A stretch of DNA of 52,481 nucleotides from an uncultured Prevotella sp. Lineage in GTDB: Bacteria; Bacteroidota; Bacteroidia; Bacteroidales; Bacteroidaceae. The position numbers were made by a program, and so were the translations under genes. The DNA is taken from contig CAMKTS010000002.1 in the NCBI GenBank assembly GCA_946415755.1, positions 127,703 through 180,183 on the forward strand. The letters are read 5' to 3'. Positions 43,672-52,455 of the stretch are shown here, one piece after another (the stretch's first letter is position 1; every line of letters begins with the position of its first letter). The notes under the pieces are model-generated. The model was not told the DNA's origin and made no database searches. It was given only the letters and a program-made list of their open reading frames with translations.

Positions 43672-43734
43672 GGAATGAGAAATGGAGAATGAGAAATGAC
43701 GGGCTTCGCCCTAAATGAGGAATGAGAAATGGAC
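43667..43734. repeat. AATGAGA 7-bp repeat joining two genes
   Basis: Units AATGAGG, AATGAGA, AATGGAG, AATGAGA, AATGACG, a small GGGC-TTCG-GCCC-like hairpin, then AATGAGG, AATGAGA, AATGGAC. The first unit contains the stop codon of the decarboxylase-like gene and the last contains the ATG of the HD gene. Confidence 0.9.
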
Positions 43735-44265
43735 TATCAGGCCATTATCGATAAGTATTACCCTGCGGACAATGCGCTCCGCAGGGTATTATTGCAACAC
43801 TCACGGCAGGTGGCCGACCGCTGCCTGCAGATTGTGCGCAAGCACCGTGAACTGCCTGTCGACGTACAGTTTTTGGAAGAAGCCGCCATGTTGCACGACA
43901 TCGGCATCTTCCGCTGTCATGCTCCCAGTATCTATTGCGAGGGAACGGAACCCTATATCTGTCATGGGGTGCTGGGTGCCGCCATCCTTCGGGAAGAAGG
44001 CTATGAGCGGCATGCGCGAGTCTGTGAGCGACATACCGGTACGGGACTGACAAGACAGTCCATAGAGGCGCAGCATCTTCCGTTGCCCCTGATGGACTTC
44101 GTACCTGAGACGCTGGAGGAGCAAATCGTGTGCTATGCTGACAAGTTCTATAGCAAGTCATCGCCAGACCGTGTGCGCAGCGTGCTTGATGCCGCGCAGT
44201 CGCTGGAGAAATTTGGCAGCCAGGGGGTGGAAAAGTTCCTGCAATGGGCAAAAATCTTTGAATAA
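43729..44265 (+). CDS. HD-domain phosphohydrolase
   Basis: 178 residues. The metal motif pattern is visible: QHSRQVADRC (first His), AAMLHDIGIF (HD) and later HGVLGAAIL and C-E-R-H-T-G (further His), with YADKF near residue 137. Such small HD proteins hydrolyse nucleotide or phospho-metabolites in the cytoplasm. It follows the decarboxylase-like gene across a repeat spacer that supplies its start codon. Confidence 0.85.
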   Translation: MDYQAIIDKYYPADNALRRVLLQHSRQVADRCLQIVRKHRELPVDVQFLEEAAMLHDIGIFRCHAPSIYCEGTEPYICHGVLGAAILREEGYERHARVCERHTGTGLTRQSIEAQHLPLPLMDFVPETLEEQIVCYADKFYSKSSPDRVRSVLDAAQSLEKFGSQGVEKFLQWAKIFE

Positions 44266-44306
44266 TTTCTAATTTCTAATTGATAATTATTTAATTTCTA
44301 ATTTTT
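44264..44306. repeat. AATTTCT 7-bp repeat
   Basis: Heptamers of AATTTCT with divergent units lie between the HD gene stop and the lptD promoter. Confidence 0.75.
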
Positions 44307-44311
44307 CTTTG

Positions 44312-44319
44312 TACCTTTG
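44312..44319 (+). promoter_or_regulatory. Promoter -7 box directly before lptD
   Basis: TACCTTTG ends 5 bp before the GTG at 44325. If used, transcription begins at about the start codon itself. Confidence 0.5.
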
Positions 44320-44324
44320 CAGCC

Positions 44325-47255
44325 GTGAGAAGAAAGACGCTCCTATTCATGCTGCTCTTCGTCATGATTTTTGTTATGGCGGAGGTTCCGGCTATATACT
44401 CGCTCTATGGTGGAGAGAGCCGTGACAGTTTGTCGGTTGACAAGGTGCCAGCTGACTCCGTGCGGCCAAAGGCTGTTAGCCAACAGGTGACCAGTCGGGA
44501 CAGTGCCGTTCTGGACAGCATGCTTCGTAGCCAATTACATGACGGGAAACTCCCTGACAGCTTGCGTCCCGACAGCCTGCTGAAGCCTGATACGGCAGGG
44601 ATGGACTCGCTCCAGAAGGCAATCTGGCTGCACAACAAGGCCGTCGACGACTCGCTGTATGCCGACTCCGTCAACCGTCAGCGCAAGAACGGCATTGATG
44701 CCCCCGTCTATTATTCGGCCAGCGACTCGATGGTATTTGAGGGAGAGACCAGCGTGGCCCATCTTTTCGGAAAGTCCAACGTGAAGTACGAGAATATGGA
44801 TTTGACCAGCGAGCACATCTATATCGCGCTCGACTCCAGTCTGGTACATGCCACGGGTGCCCTCGATACGGCAGGCGTAAAGTTTGGCACGCCAGTGTTC
44901 AAGATGGGTTCCGATACCTATGAGACCGATACGATGGCCTTCAACTTCAAGACGAAAAAGGGTATCATCAACAATGCGTATACTCAGCAGGATGACGGCT
45001 ATATGACTTCGGAGATATCGAAGCGCAATAACAATGGCGAGATGTATCTTTACCACGGTCGCTATACCACCTGTGACCTGCCTCACCCTGACTTCTACTT
45101 CGCCATGTCGCGTGCCAAGGTACGCCCCGGCAAGGATGTGGTGTTTGGTCCCACCTATCTCGTAGTTGCCGATGTGCCGCTGCCGTTTGCCGTCCCCTAC
45201 GGATTCTTCCCCTTTACCAAGAGCTACTCCAGCGGCTTTATCATGCCTACCTACGGTGATGAGATATCGCGTGGCTTCTACCTGCGTGACGGTGGCTACT
45301 ACTTTGCCATCAGCGACAAGATGGATCTTAAGCTCATCGGTGAGATTTATACCAAGGGGTCGTGGGGCGTGTCGGCAGCCTCTAACTACCGCAAACGCTA
45401 CAAGTTCAGCGGCTCCGTATTCGCCAGTTTCCAGAGTACGGTAGACGGTGAGAAGAACATGCCCGACTATTCTAAGACCAACAGCTTCAAGATTCAGTGG
45501 AGCCACCGCCAGGATCCTAAGGCGAACCCCTACAGCACGCTGTCGGCCAGCGTCAACTTTGCCACTACGAGCTACGAGCGCAACAACCTGACATCGATGT
45601 ACAACCCCCAGTCGATGACACAGTCTACGCGTACCTCCTCGGTATCCTGGAGCACTACGTTCTCCAGCATCGGCATGAGCTTGAGCACCACGTTTAACCT
45701 CAACCAGAACATGCGTGACTCCACTATCTCGCTCACTCTTCCCGATGTGAACATTTCGATTGCCCGCTTCTATCCTTTCAAGCGCAAGCACATGGTGGGC
45801 AAGGAACGCTGGTATGAGAAGATCTCCATGAGTTATACCGGACAACTCAGCAACTCGATTACCACTAAGGAAGACAAGGTGATGAAGTCGAGCCTGATCA
45901 AGGACTGGCGCAACGGCATGAAGCACACCATCCCCATCAGCGGTAGCTTCACGCTGTTCAACTACGTGAACATCAACCCCTCGTTCAATATCACCGACCG
46001 CATGTATACCACCAAGCAGAAACGCTCGTGGGATGTGGAGAACCAGCGTGAGGTGATTGACACACTGACGGGCTTCTACAACGTCTATGACTGGAACTTC
46101 AGCGTTTCGGCATCCACCAAGCTCTATGGCTTCTATGTACCCAACAAGAAGATTTTTGGTGACAAGATCCAGGCCGTGCGCCACGTGTTCACCCCAACAG
46201 TCAGCTTCAGCTATGCTCCCGACTTCAGCGTGTCGCGCTACGGCTACTACGACACCTATCAGAAGACCGATGCCAACGGCAACGTCTCCTACGTAGAGTA
46301 TTCACCCTATAATGGTGCCCTCTACGGCCATCCCGGCAAAGGCAAGACTGGCAATATCTCTATCGACATCTCCAACAATATCGAGATGAAGGTACGTAGC
46401 GACAAAGACTCCTCCGGCTACAAGAAGATCAGTATCATCGATGAGCTGGGGGCCTCGATGCACTACAATATGGCTGCAGCCACCCGTCCGTGGAGCGACC
46501 TGTCTACCCGTCTGCGCCTGAAGCTCACCAAGAGCTACACACTCAATCTCAATGCCGTCTTTGCCACCTACGCCTACGAGGCCGACTCCGTGGGAGCACG
46601 CCCATACATCGGCAACCGCACGGAGTATAGCAAGGGCCGCTTCGGCCGCTTCCAGGGTATGTCGCAGAACTTCAGCTATACGCTTGATAACAAGAAATTG
46701 GCCAACTTCTTCAAGTGGCTGCGCGGTGAGAAAACCGATCGCAGCAGCGACAACAGCAGGTCTGGCGACAAGTACGACACCGGCGTAGAGACCAACCTCG
46801 ACACCGATATGGAGGCAGGTAAGCACGGTGCCAAGCGTGACAACTCTGAGATGGCTGAGACCGATGAAGACGGCTACATGGCCTTCTCCATACCTTGGTC
46901 GCTCAGTATCGGCTATGGTGTCACCATTCGCGAGAATACCGGCGGCAAGTTCAACTACGACCGCATGCGCTATCCCTACAAGATTACGCAGAACCTTAAC
47001 TTCAGCGGTAATATCCGTATCTCTGACGGTTGGAACATCTCCTTCTCCAGCGGCTATGACTTCGAGAACCATAAGCTCTCAATGACCACTGCCTCGCTGT
47101 CGCGCGATTTGCACTGTTTCAACATGTCGTGCTCCGTGGTGCTCACACCCTATACCAGCTACAACTTCTCTTTCCGCTGTAATGCTGCCACCCTTACCGA
47201 TGCCCTCAAGTACGATAAGCGCAGCAGCTACTCCAATGCCGTGCAGTGGTATTAG
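44325..47255 (+). CDS. lptD: LPS-assembly outer membrane protein LptD
   Basis: 976 residues using GTG at 44325; the next in-frame ATG (44349) would remove the basic RRK of the signal peptide, so GTG is preferred. After the signal comes a Ser/Asp-rich linker, the OstA/LptA-like beta-jellyroll (about 125-290; YYSASDSMVFEG, FNFKTKKGIINNAYTQ) and a large barrel (FPFTKSYSSGFIMPTYGDE is a typical LptD block). It inserts lipopolysaccharide in the outer leaflet. An Asp/Ser-rich insertion (about 805-845) is strain-type sequence. It ends exactly where the convergent antiporter gene ends. Confidence 0.88.
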   Translation: MRRKTLLFMLLFVMIFVMAEVPAIYSLYGGESRDSLSVDKVPADSVRPKAVSQQVTSRDSAVLDSMLRSQLHDGKLPDSLRPDSLLKPDTAGMDSLQKAIWLHNKAVDDSLYADSVNRQRKNGIDAPVYYSASDSMVFEGETSVAHLFGKSNVKYENMDLTSEHIYIALDSSLVHATGALDTAGVKFGTPVFKMGSDTYETDTMAFNFKTKKGIINNAYTQQDDGYMTSEISKRNNNGEMYLYHGRYTTCDLPHPDFYFAMSRAKVRPGKDVVFGPTYLVVADVPLPFAVPYGFFPFTKSYSSGFIMPTYGDEISRGFYLRDGGYYFAISDKMDLKLIGEIYTKGSWGVSAASNYRKRYKFSGSVFASFQSTVDGEKNMPDYSKTNSFKIQWSHRQDPKANPYSTLSASVNFATTSYERNNLTSMYNPQSMTQSTRTSSVSWSTTFSSIGMSLSTTFNLNQNMRDSTISLTLPDVNISIARFYPFKRKHMVGKERWYEKISMSYTGQLSNSITTKEDKVMKSSLIKDWRNGMKHTIPISGSFTLFNYVNINPSFNITDRMYTTKQKRSWDVENQREVIDTLTGFYNVYDWNFSVSASTKLYGFYVPNKKIFGDKIQAVRHVFTPTVSFSYAPDFSVSRYGYYDTYQKTDANGNVSYVEYSPYNGALYGHPGKGKTGNISIDISNNIEMKVRSDKDSSGYKKISIIDELGASMHYNMAAATRPWSDLSTRLRLKLTKSYTLNLNAVFATYAYEADSVGARPYIGNRTEYSKGRFGRFQGMSQNFSYTLDNKKLANFFKWLRGEKTDRSSDNSRSGDKYDTGVETNLDTDMEAGKHGAKRDNSEMAETDEDGYMAFSIPWSLSIGYGVTIRENTGGKFNYDRMRYPYKITQNLNFSGNIRISDGWNISFSSGYDFENHKLSMTTASLSRDLHCFNMSCSVVLTPYTSYNFSFRCNAATLTDALKYDKRSSYSNAVQWY

Positions 47256-49508
47256 TTATACCAGTGCGCGCAGCGATTCCTCCTCGCCTACCACCCAGAT
47301 GATGTCGCCCTCTTGGAAGCGGCGCTTGGGGCTGACAGGCGAGAGGTTTTCTTTACCCTCTTCGAGTCCTACCACCATACAGCCGTAGATGCTGCGGATG
47401 CCGCTGTCTTCGAGCGCCTTGCCTACAAAGGGGCTGTCGCTGCCGATGATGAGCTGGCGCAGCTTCATCTCGCGGTTCTCCAGCTCCATGTCTTCCGGCA
47501 TCAGGTCGGTAGACAGGTCGTGGGCAAAGCGTGACAGCTGCTCGTCGCTGCCGATGACCTGCAGCCGGTCGTGGGGGAAGAGCATGTAGTCGCCGTTGGG
47601 GATGTTCATGCGGAAGCCTCCTCTCAGGATGCTGCTGATGTGTACGCCGTATTTCTTGCCGAGGTTCAGGTCTTTCAGCGTGCTGCCCATCCACATCGAG
47701 TTGGCCGGTACGTCGAAGTCGGCAATATGGATGTCGCGGTCGAGCAGCTTTCCCTCGTATAGCGGTCGTTTCTTTCCGTGTATCTGTGCCTCGATGTCGC
47801 GCGAGCGCAGGTTGTTGATGAACAGTCGTTCGAGCAGGATGCTGCGGTGCTTGACGGTACGCGACACGACCATCAGCGCCACGGCGATGATGCCTACGGT
47901 GATGAGGATGGCCGGCCGGAAGTGGCTCAGATAATGGCAGATGTAGAAGATGTAGCCCACGGCAATCATCACGCGCACCAGAATGGTGAAGAGCAGCGGC
48001 AGGCGGTTGCGGTTGCTCTCGCTCCACAGTGTGCGCCACTCGTCGCTGCGATTCTTCTTCATCACCATAGCGCGGAGGAATGGCGAGATAAGCAGCACGG
48101 TGAGCACGCCGGTGATGGCGTTGGCATATACGCGTAGCGAATCGCCGGGCAGCAGACGGTGCATGAAGGGCAGCACGAAGGTGAACATCATGGCGATGGT
48201 GGCCGAGGTGAGGATGCCGTTGATGAGGGTGTAGATGCCCATCTGCGTCAGCAACCGTTTCCACAGACTTTGCTCCTGTGTGTCAGGGTGGCTCATCGAC
48301 AGTCGGTTCATCGACTGGATGAGTCGGCTGGGCAGTCGGTGCTCCAATGCTCCGTAGGCCGGTGTGGCCAGGCGTATCATGTAGGGTGTGAGGAAGGTGG
48401 TGATGACCGATACGGCCACCACGACGGGGTAGAGGAAGTCGCTGATGACGCCCAGCGAGAGTCCCAGCGAGGCGATGATGAACGAGAACTCACCAATCTG
48501 CGCCATCGAGAATCCGCAGCGCATGGCCGACTTCAGACTCTCGCCGCCAAGCATGAATGAGAACGAGCCGAAGACGGCCTGTCCGAAGAGGATGGTGAGC
48601 ACGAGGGCGATGATGGGCAGTGCGTAGCTGACGAGAATCTCAGGGTCGACCAGCATGCCTACGGACACGAAGAAGATGGCCCCGAACAGGTTCTTTACGG
48701 GCTCTACCAGGTGCTCGATGCGCTCGGCCTCGATGGTCTCAGCCAGGATGCTGCCCATGATGAAGGCTCCGAAAGCCGACGAGAAGCCTACCTTGGTGGA
48801 GAACACCGCCATGGCGCAGCAGAGCCCTAACGATACGATGAGCAGCACCTCGTTGTTGACAAGGCTGCGCACCTTGCGCAGGAACATGGGGATGGCGAAG
48901 ATGCCCACCACCAGCCATAGCACGAGGAAGAAGGCTATCTTGACAACGGCTCCCAGCATCTGGCCGCCGTCGGGATTGTTGCCGCTGGCTATCGCCGACA
49001 GCATCACCATCATCACGATGGCCAGTATGTCCTCAAGAATCAGCACCGACATCACCAGGCTGGCAAACTGCTGCTGCCGGAGGCCGAGGTCGTCGAAGGC
49101 CTTGTAGATAATGGTGGTCGACGACATGGCCAGCATACCTCCCAGGAAGATGCAGTCCATCTTGGGCCAGCCGAACAGATGACCGGCACAGACGCCCAGC
49201 GTGGCCATGCTGAAGATGATGGTGGTGGTGGAGATGATGGGCGAGGCCCCCATTTTCAGGATTTTCTTGAACGAGAAGTCCAGACCCAGCGAGAACAGCA
49301 GGAACATCACTCCGATGTCGGCCCACAGTTGTACATTCTCCGTGTCAGCCACCGAGGCGGTGTAGGGCATGTGGGGCGATACGAGGAAGCCGGCCATGAT
49401 ATATCCCAGCACCAGCGGCTGCTTCAGTCGTTTGAACACAAGGGTGACGATGCCTGCTACCACCAGTATCAGGGCAAGGTCTTGTATCATGGTAGGGAGT
49501 TCAGCCAT
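47256..49508 (-). CDS. CPA2-family cation:proton antiporter with two TrkA-C domains
   Basis: 750 residues. About 12 helices in the first 400 residues carry KefB/NhaA-fold motifs ([37 protein letters not shown] with the ion-binding Asp). More helices follow to about 545. Two RCK-C (TrkA-C) lobes end the protein (about 590-660 and 670-750), with no RCK-N Rossmann domain, so gating by NAD or glutathione is unlikely; a small regulator such as cyclic di-AMP could bind instead. It likely exports K+ or Na+. Its start overlaps the pepT stop by 8 bp. Confidence 0.9.
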   Translation of the reverse strand: MAELPTMIQDLALILVVAGIVTLVFKRLKQPLVLGYIMAGFLVSPHMPYTASVADTENVQLWADIGVMFLLFSLGLDFSFKKILKMGASPIISTTTIIFSMATLGVCAGHLFGWPKMDCIFLGGMLAMSSTTIIYKAFDDLGLRQQQFASLVMSVLILEDILAIVMMVMLSAIASGNNPDGGQMLGAVVKIAFFLVLWLVVGIFAIPMFLRKVRSLVNNEVLLIVSLGLCCAMAVFSTKVGFSSAFGAFIMGSILAETIEAERIEHLVEPVKNLFGAIFFVSVGMLVDPEILVSYALPIIALVLTILFGQAVFGSFSFMLGGESLKSAMRCGFSMAQIGEFSFIIASLGLSLGVISDFLYPVVVAVSVITTFLTPYMIRLATPAYGALEHRLPSRLIQSMNRLSMSHPDTQEQSLWKRLLTQMGIYTLINGILTSATIAMMFTFVLPFMHRLLPGDSLRVYANAITGVLTVLLISPFLRAMVMKKNRSDEWRTLWSESNRNRLPLLFTILVRVMIAVGYIFYICHYLSHFRPAILITVGIIAVALMVVSRTVKHRSILLERLFINNLRSRDIEAQIHGKKRPLYEGKLLDRDIHIADFDVPANSMWMGSTLKDLNLGKKYGVHISSILRGGFRMNIPNGDYMLFPHDRLQVIGSDEQLSRFAHDLSTDLMPEDMELENREMKLRQLIIGSDSPFVGKALEDSGIRSIYGCMVVGLEEGKENLSPVSPKRRFQEGDIIWVVGEEESLRALV

Positions 49509-50724
49509 TGTATGCTCCTACTAATTGACAGATTTTCACAATCACCTGCATGGCTTTCTCCATCGACTGTATGCTGACGAACTCGTAGGGACCGTGGAAG
49601 TTCACACCGCCAGCGAAGATGTTGGGGCAGGGCAGCCCCTTGAACGACAGTTGGGCACCGTCCGTGCCGCCGCGGATGGGGCGCACCTTCGGGGCTACAC
49701 CCGACTCCTGCATGGCCTTCAGCACCAGGTCGATGACGTGCATCTGCGGGTCAATCTTCTCCTTCATGTTATAGTATTGGTCGCTCACCACGGCCTCTAC
49801 CGTACCCTCGCCGTATTTGGCGTTCATCTGTTCGGCACACTTCTTGACGAAGCGCTTGCGGTCTTCAAACTTGTCGCGGTCGTGGTCACGGATGATGTAC
49901 GACAGCTTGGCCTGCTCGATGTTCGACGTGATGCCCAGCAGGTGGTAGAATCCCTGATAGCCCTCTGTAGTCTCAGGAGTCTCGTCATCAGGCAGCATCT
50001 TGGCAAACTCAGCGGCCAGTGCGTTGGCATTCACCATCTTGCCCTTGGCATAGCCCGGATGCACGCTCACGCCCTTGATGCTGATCTTGGCCGAGGCGGC
50101 GTTGAAGTTCTCAAACTCCAGCTCTCCCACGTCGCCGCCATCCATCGTATACGCCCATTGGCAGCCAAACTTCTCAACATCGAAGTGGTGGGCACCCATG
50201 CCTATCTCCTCGTCGGGATTGAATGCCACACGTATCTTGCCGTGCTTGATTTCCGGATGCTGCTGCAGATACACCATTGCCTGAACGATTTCAGCGATGC
50301 CCGCCTTGTCGTCGGCACCCAGCAGCGTCGTACCGTCGGTCACGATGAGGTCTTCGCCCACGTGCTGCAGCAGTTCGGGAAATTTCTTCGGCGAGCTGAC
50401 GATGCCCGGACTCAGCTCGATGTCCGAGCCGTCGTAGTGGCTCACTATCTGAGCCTTGATGCCTGCTCCGCTGCAGTCGGGGCTGGTGTCGTAGTGCGAT
50501 ATGAAGCCGATGGTAGGCACCGCCTCCTTGATGTTCGCCTTCAGCGTGGCATACAGATAGCCGTTCTCGTCCATCTCCACGTTGTCAAGGCCCTCCTGCT
50601 CCAGCTCCTTCTTCAGGTATTCGGCAAACACCAGCTGCTTCGCGGTGCTGGGCACGCTCTCACTCTCCTCGCTCGACTGTGTGTCGAACTTGGTATAGTT
50701 CAGAAATCTCTCTACAATATCCAT
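49501..50724 (-). CDS. pepT: Peptidase T (tripeptide aminopeptidase)
   Basis: 407 residues from [17 protein letters not shown] at 50724. M20 metallopeptidase landmarks: [37 protein letters not shown] and [17 protein letters not shown], and a C-terminal [12 protein letters not shown] block. It removes N-terminal residues from tripeptides in the cytoplasm with two zinc ions. Its promoter is present in three tandem copies (50757-50959). The antiporter gene is translationally coupled downstream. Confidence 0.96.
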   Translation of the reverse strand: MDIVERFLNYTKFDTQSSEESESVPSTAKQLVFAEYLKKELEQEGLDNVEMDENGYLYATLKANIKEAVPTIGFISHYDTSPDCSGAGIKAQIVSHYDGSDIELSPGIVSSPKKFPELLQHVGEDLIVTDGTTLLGADDKAGIAEIVQAMVYLQQHPEIKHGKIRVAFNPDEEIGMGAHHFDVEKFGCQWAYTMDGGDVGELEFENFNAASAKISIKGVSVHPGYAKGKMVNANALAAEFAKMLPDDETPETTEGYQGFYHLLGITSNIEQAKLSYIIRDHDRDKFEDRKRFVKKCAEQMNAKYGEGTVEAVVSDQYYNMKEKIDPQMHVIDLVLKAMQESGVAPKVRPIRGGTDGAQLSFKGLPCPNIFAGGVNFHGPYEFVSIQSMEKAMQVIVKICQLVGAYNG

Positions 50725-50756
50725 ATCTTTTTTATGTATTAGTTTGCTTTTTCGTG

Positions 50757-50959
50757 CAAAGGTAGTGCAAACCGAACGAAAAACCAAATTTATTTGAGTT
50801 TTTCTGAGGTGCAGCCTACCTAAGAGCATAGCTCAAAGGTAGTGCAAACCGAACGAAAAACCAAATTTATTTGAGTTTTTCTGAGGTGCAGCCTACCTAA
50901 GAGCATAGCTCAAAGGTAGTGCAAATTGGGCGAAAAACCAAATTTGTTTGAGTTTTTTC
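50757..50959 (-). promoter_or_regulatory. Tandem triplicate promoter of pepT, 77-bp repeat unit
   Basis: Two identical 77-bp units (50757-50833 and 50834-50910) and a diverged partial third (50911-50959). Each carries a complete minus-strand promoter: TTTG at 50785-50788, 50862-50865 and 50939-50942, each 20 bp before TACCTTTG at 50757-50764, 50834-50841 and 50911-50918. Each full unit also has the small inverted repeat GAGC-ATA-GCTC. Confidence 0.85.
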
Positions 50960-51138
50960 TAAAAAAAGCTCCGACACTCACGTGCCAGAGCCTTCAGATC
51001 ACATTATTTACTTCTAAATAACTTTTTAAAATGGGGCCTGCGCACCTCACGGTGCCGTGGTTTCGTTCCCCAGAATATGTTTTACTAAAAAATACAACAT
51101 TCGTTTGTACTTGTGCGGTTCGCGTTGCGTGCGAACCT

Positions 51139-51285
51139 TTAGAAGTCGAGGAGCATCAGTTCACGAGTCAGCACTTCTGCCTCGTCAGTCACCTCTGTGT
51201 CGGCCTTTGGCAATGAGTTTGCCAGCATGCCGACGGTCTTCAACTCTAACGTTTCCATTTCAGGAATGATATATGTCTTTTTCAT
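51139..51285 (-). CDS. Small Prevotella-type peptide gene
   Basis: 48 residues: MKKTYIIPEMETLEL, then a middle with MLANSLPK, and a Leu-rich acidic end (ELMLLDF). The form M-K-K-T-Y-x-x-P-x-x-E/T-x-x-x-x-x-x-x-M-L-A-x-S matches very short proteins that are common next to secreted proteins in Prevotella; no function is known. It lies 58 bp after the secreted protein gene on the same strand. The remaining gap 50960-51138 shows nothing I can name. Confidence 0.65.
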   Translation of the reverse strand: MKKTYIIPEMETLELKTVGMLANSLPKADTEVTDEAEVLTRELMLLDF

Positions 51286-51343
51286 TGCTTTCTTGTTTTT
51301 GAACATGAATTACCATTAATTATCCACGAATTGTTCATGAATT

Positions 51344-52432
51344 TTATTTCACGACAACTTTACGGCCGTTTACGATATAGAGGCCCTTGGTGGGATTCAT
51401 CACGCGCTGACCGTTGAGGTTGTAAACCTCTGAGTCCTGAATCTTGAACCCTGAAACTTGAACCTTATCAATGCCCGTTGTTTCGCTGTCATTGCCGAAG
51501 CCGAGGAACTCACGAGCACCATACGATGCCTTGCCCTGCAGGTAAATCTTGCCTGCGCTCAAGTCGGTAGTTCCATTCCAGGGATAGAATCCAATGGTGG
51601 GCTTCTTGGCCAAAACATACATGTTCTCTACATCCGTGCCGGTAGATACGCGCAGGTCGTTCGTACCTCCAATAGCATCAGCCGAGGCAATCACGGGAAC
51701 GCTGATGGGTGTGCCATCTGCTCCAGCCTTATACAGCACTACAGGAGTATTGGCAGGCACCTTACCTGTTGCCACCTCGTTCAGCGTAACAGACGTCTCG
51801 TTGTCAGTAGCGGTATAGACGGTGATGCCGGTAGCGCTGAAGTCGAGAGGCTTAGGACAGACAAATGTTGCATATTCTGCCGATGTGATTTTTGCAGAAG
51901 CTTTGTCTAAAAGGACTTCAAAATCATCAAAGAAAATACGCTTATTAGAAGGCCCAAGTAGCTTTATTTGGGAACCTGCAGTTACACCATTAATCTTTAA
52001 CGTGTATTCTGTCCAAGTTCCTGTCTTTTTAAGAGTAACCTGTGCACGAGTGTTAGATTCCTGTAGAGTAACTCCTGTAATAGATTCTGAGTCATCAAAT
52101 GTTCCACCACCAACAATATCAATATAACCATTGCTGCCATCAGTTCCCCATGACTCAACCTTAATCTTAAATGTAACATTACCTGCAACACCAAGAGCAG
52201 GAGACAAGAAATATCCATTCTTTCCAATTCGAATACATCTTGAAGCTCCATAGGCCGTATCGTAAGTCCATCCCGTCAAATCAAATACAGGTGTTGGAGT
52301 AGTAGAAATATCACTCCACGTTCCATCGTTTCCACCAACCTCGTCATTACTGTCAAAAGAATCATACAAAATACAGTTGGCAGCAAGGGCTTTTTGAACA
52401 ACAACGCTAATGGTTTTATTAATTGCTTTCAT
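51344..52432 (-). CDS. Secreted carbohydrate-binding-like protein, 5' end probably lost
   Basis: 362 residues from the ATG at 52432. The start lacks a proper signal peptide (MKAINKTISVVVQK), but the next part (ANCILYDSFDSND) looks like the beginning of a mature secreted protein, so the true 5' end is probably missing. The first 190 residues form a jelly-roll-like domain (KIKVESWG, TLKINGVTAGS, IFFDDFEVLLDK) as in carbohydrate-binding modules. The tail EVYNLNGQRVMNPTKGLY...GRKVVVK matches Prevotella sorting-type C termini. Codon usage changes from AT-rich to GC-richer near 51850. A heptamer run at 51436-51463 lies just before the tail. Confidence 0.7.
   Translation of the reverse strand: MKAINKTISVVVQKALAANCILYDSFDSNDEVGGNDGTWSDISTTPTPVFDLTGWTYDTAYGASRCIRIGKNGYFLSPALGVAGNVTFKIKVESWGTDGSNGYIDIVGGGTFDDSESITGVTLQESNTRAQVTLKKTGTWTEYTLKINGVTAGSQIKLLGPSNKRIFFDDFEVLLDKASAKITSAEYATFVCPKPLDFSATGITVYTATDNETSVTLNEVATGKVPANTPVVLYKAGADGTPISVPVIASADAIGGTNDLRVSTGTDVENMYVLAKKPTIGFYPWNGTTDLSAGKIYLQGKASYGAREFLGFGNDSETTGIDKVQVSGFKIQDSEVYNLNGQRVMNPTKGLYIVNGRKVVVK
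51436..51463. repeat. Intragenic CTTGAAC/CCTGAAA repeat
   Basis: Four heptamers (CCTGAAT, CTTGAAC, CCTGAAA, CTTGAAC). On the coding strand they spell QVSGFKIQ, nearly the same residues as the repeat inside fmt. Confidence 0.85.
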
Positions 52433-52436
52433 TAGT

Positions 52437-52455
52437 GTCCCGTTAAAATTGGGAC
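52437..52455. other. Possible insertion sequence end
   Basis: GTCCC (52437-52441) and GGGAC (52451-52455) form a short inverted repeat inside GTGTCCCGTTAAAATTGGG, directly upstream of the truncated gene. The sequence has the look of a transposon terminus; no transposase is visible before the window ends. Confidence 0.35.

Noticed and set aside
44535..46184. 549-codon antisense frame opposite lptD
   Set aside because: Same reason: no motif or signal, and lptD explains the DNA.
51031..51216. 61-codon plus-strand frame before the last gene
   Set aside because: No signal, no pattern, and it overlaps the better minus-strand small gene.
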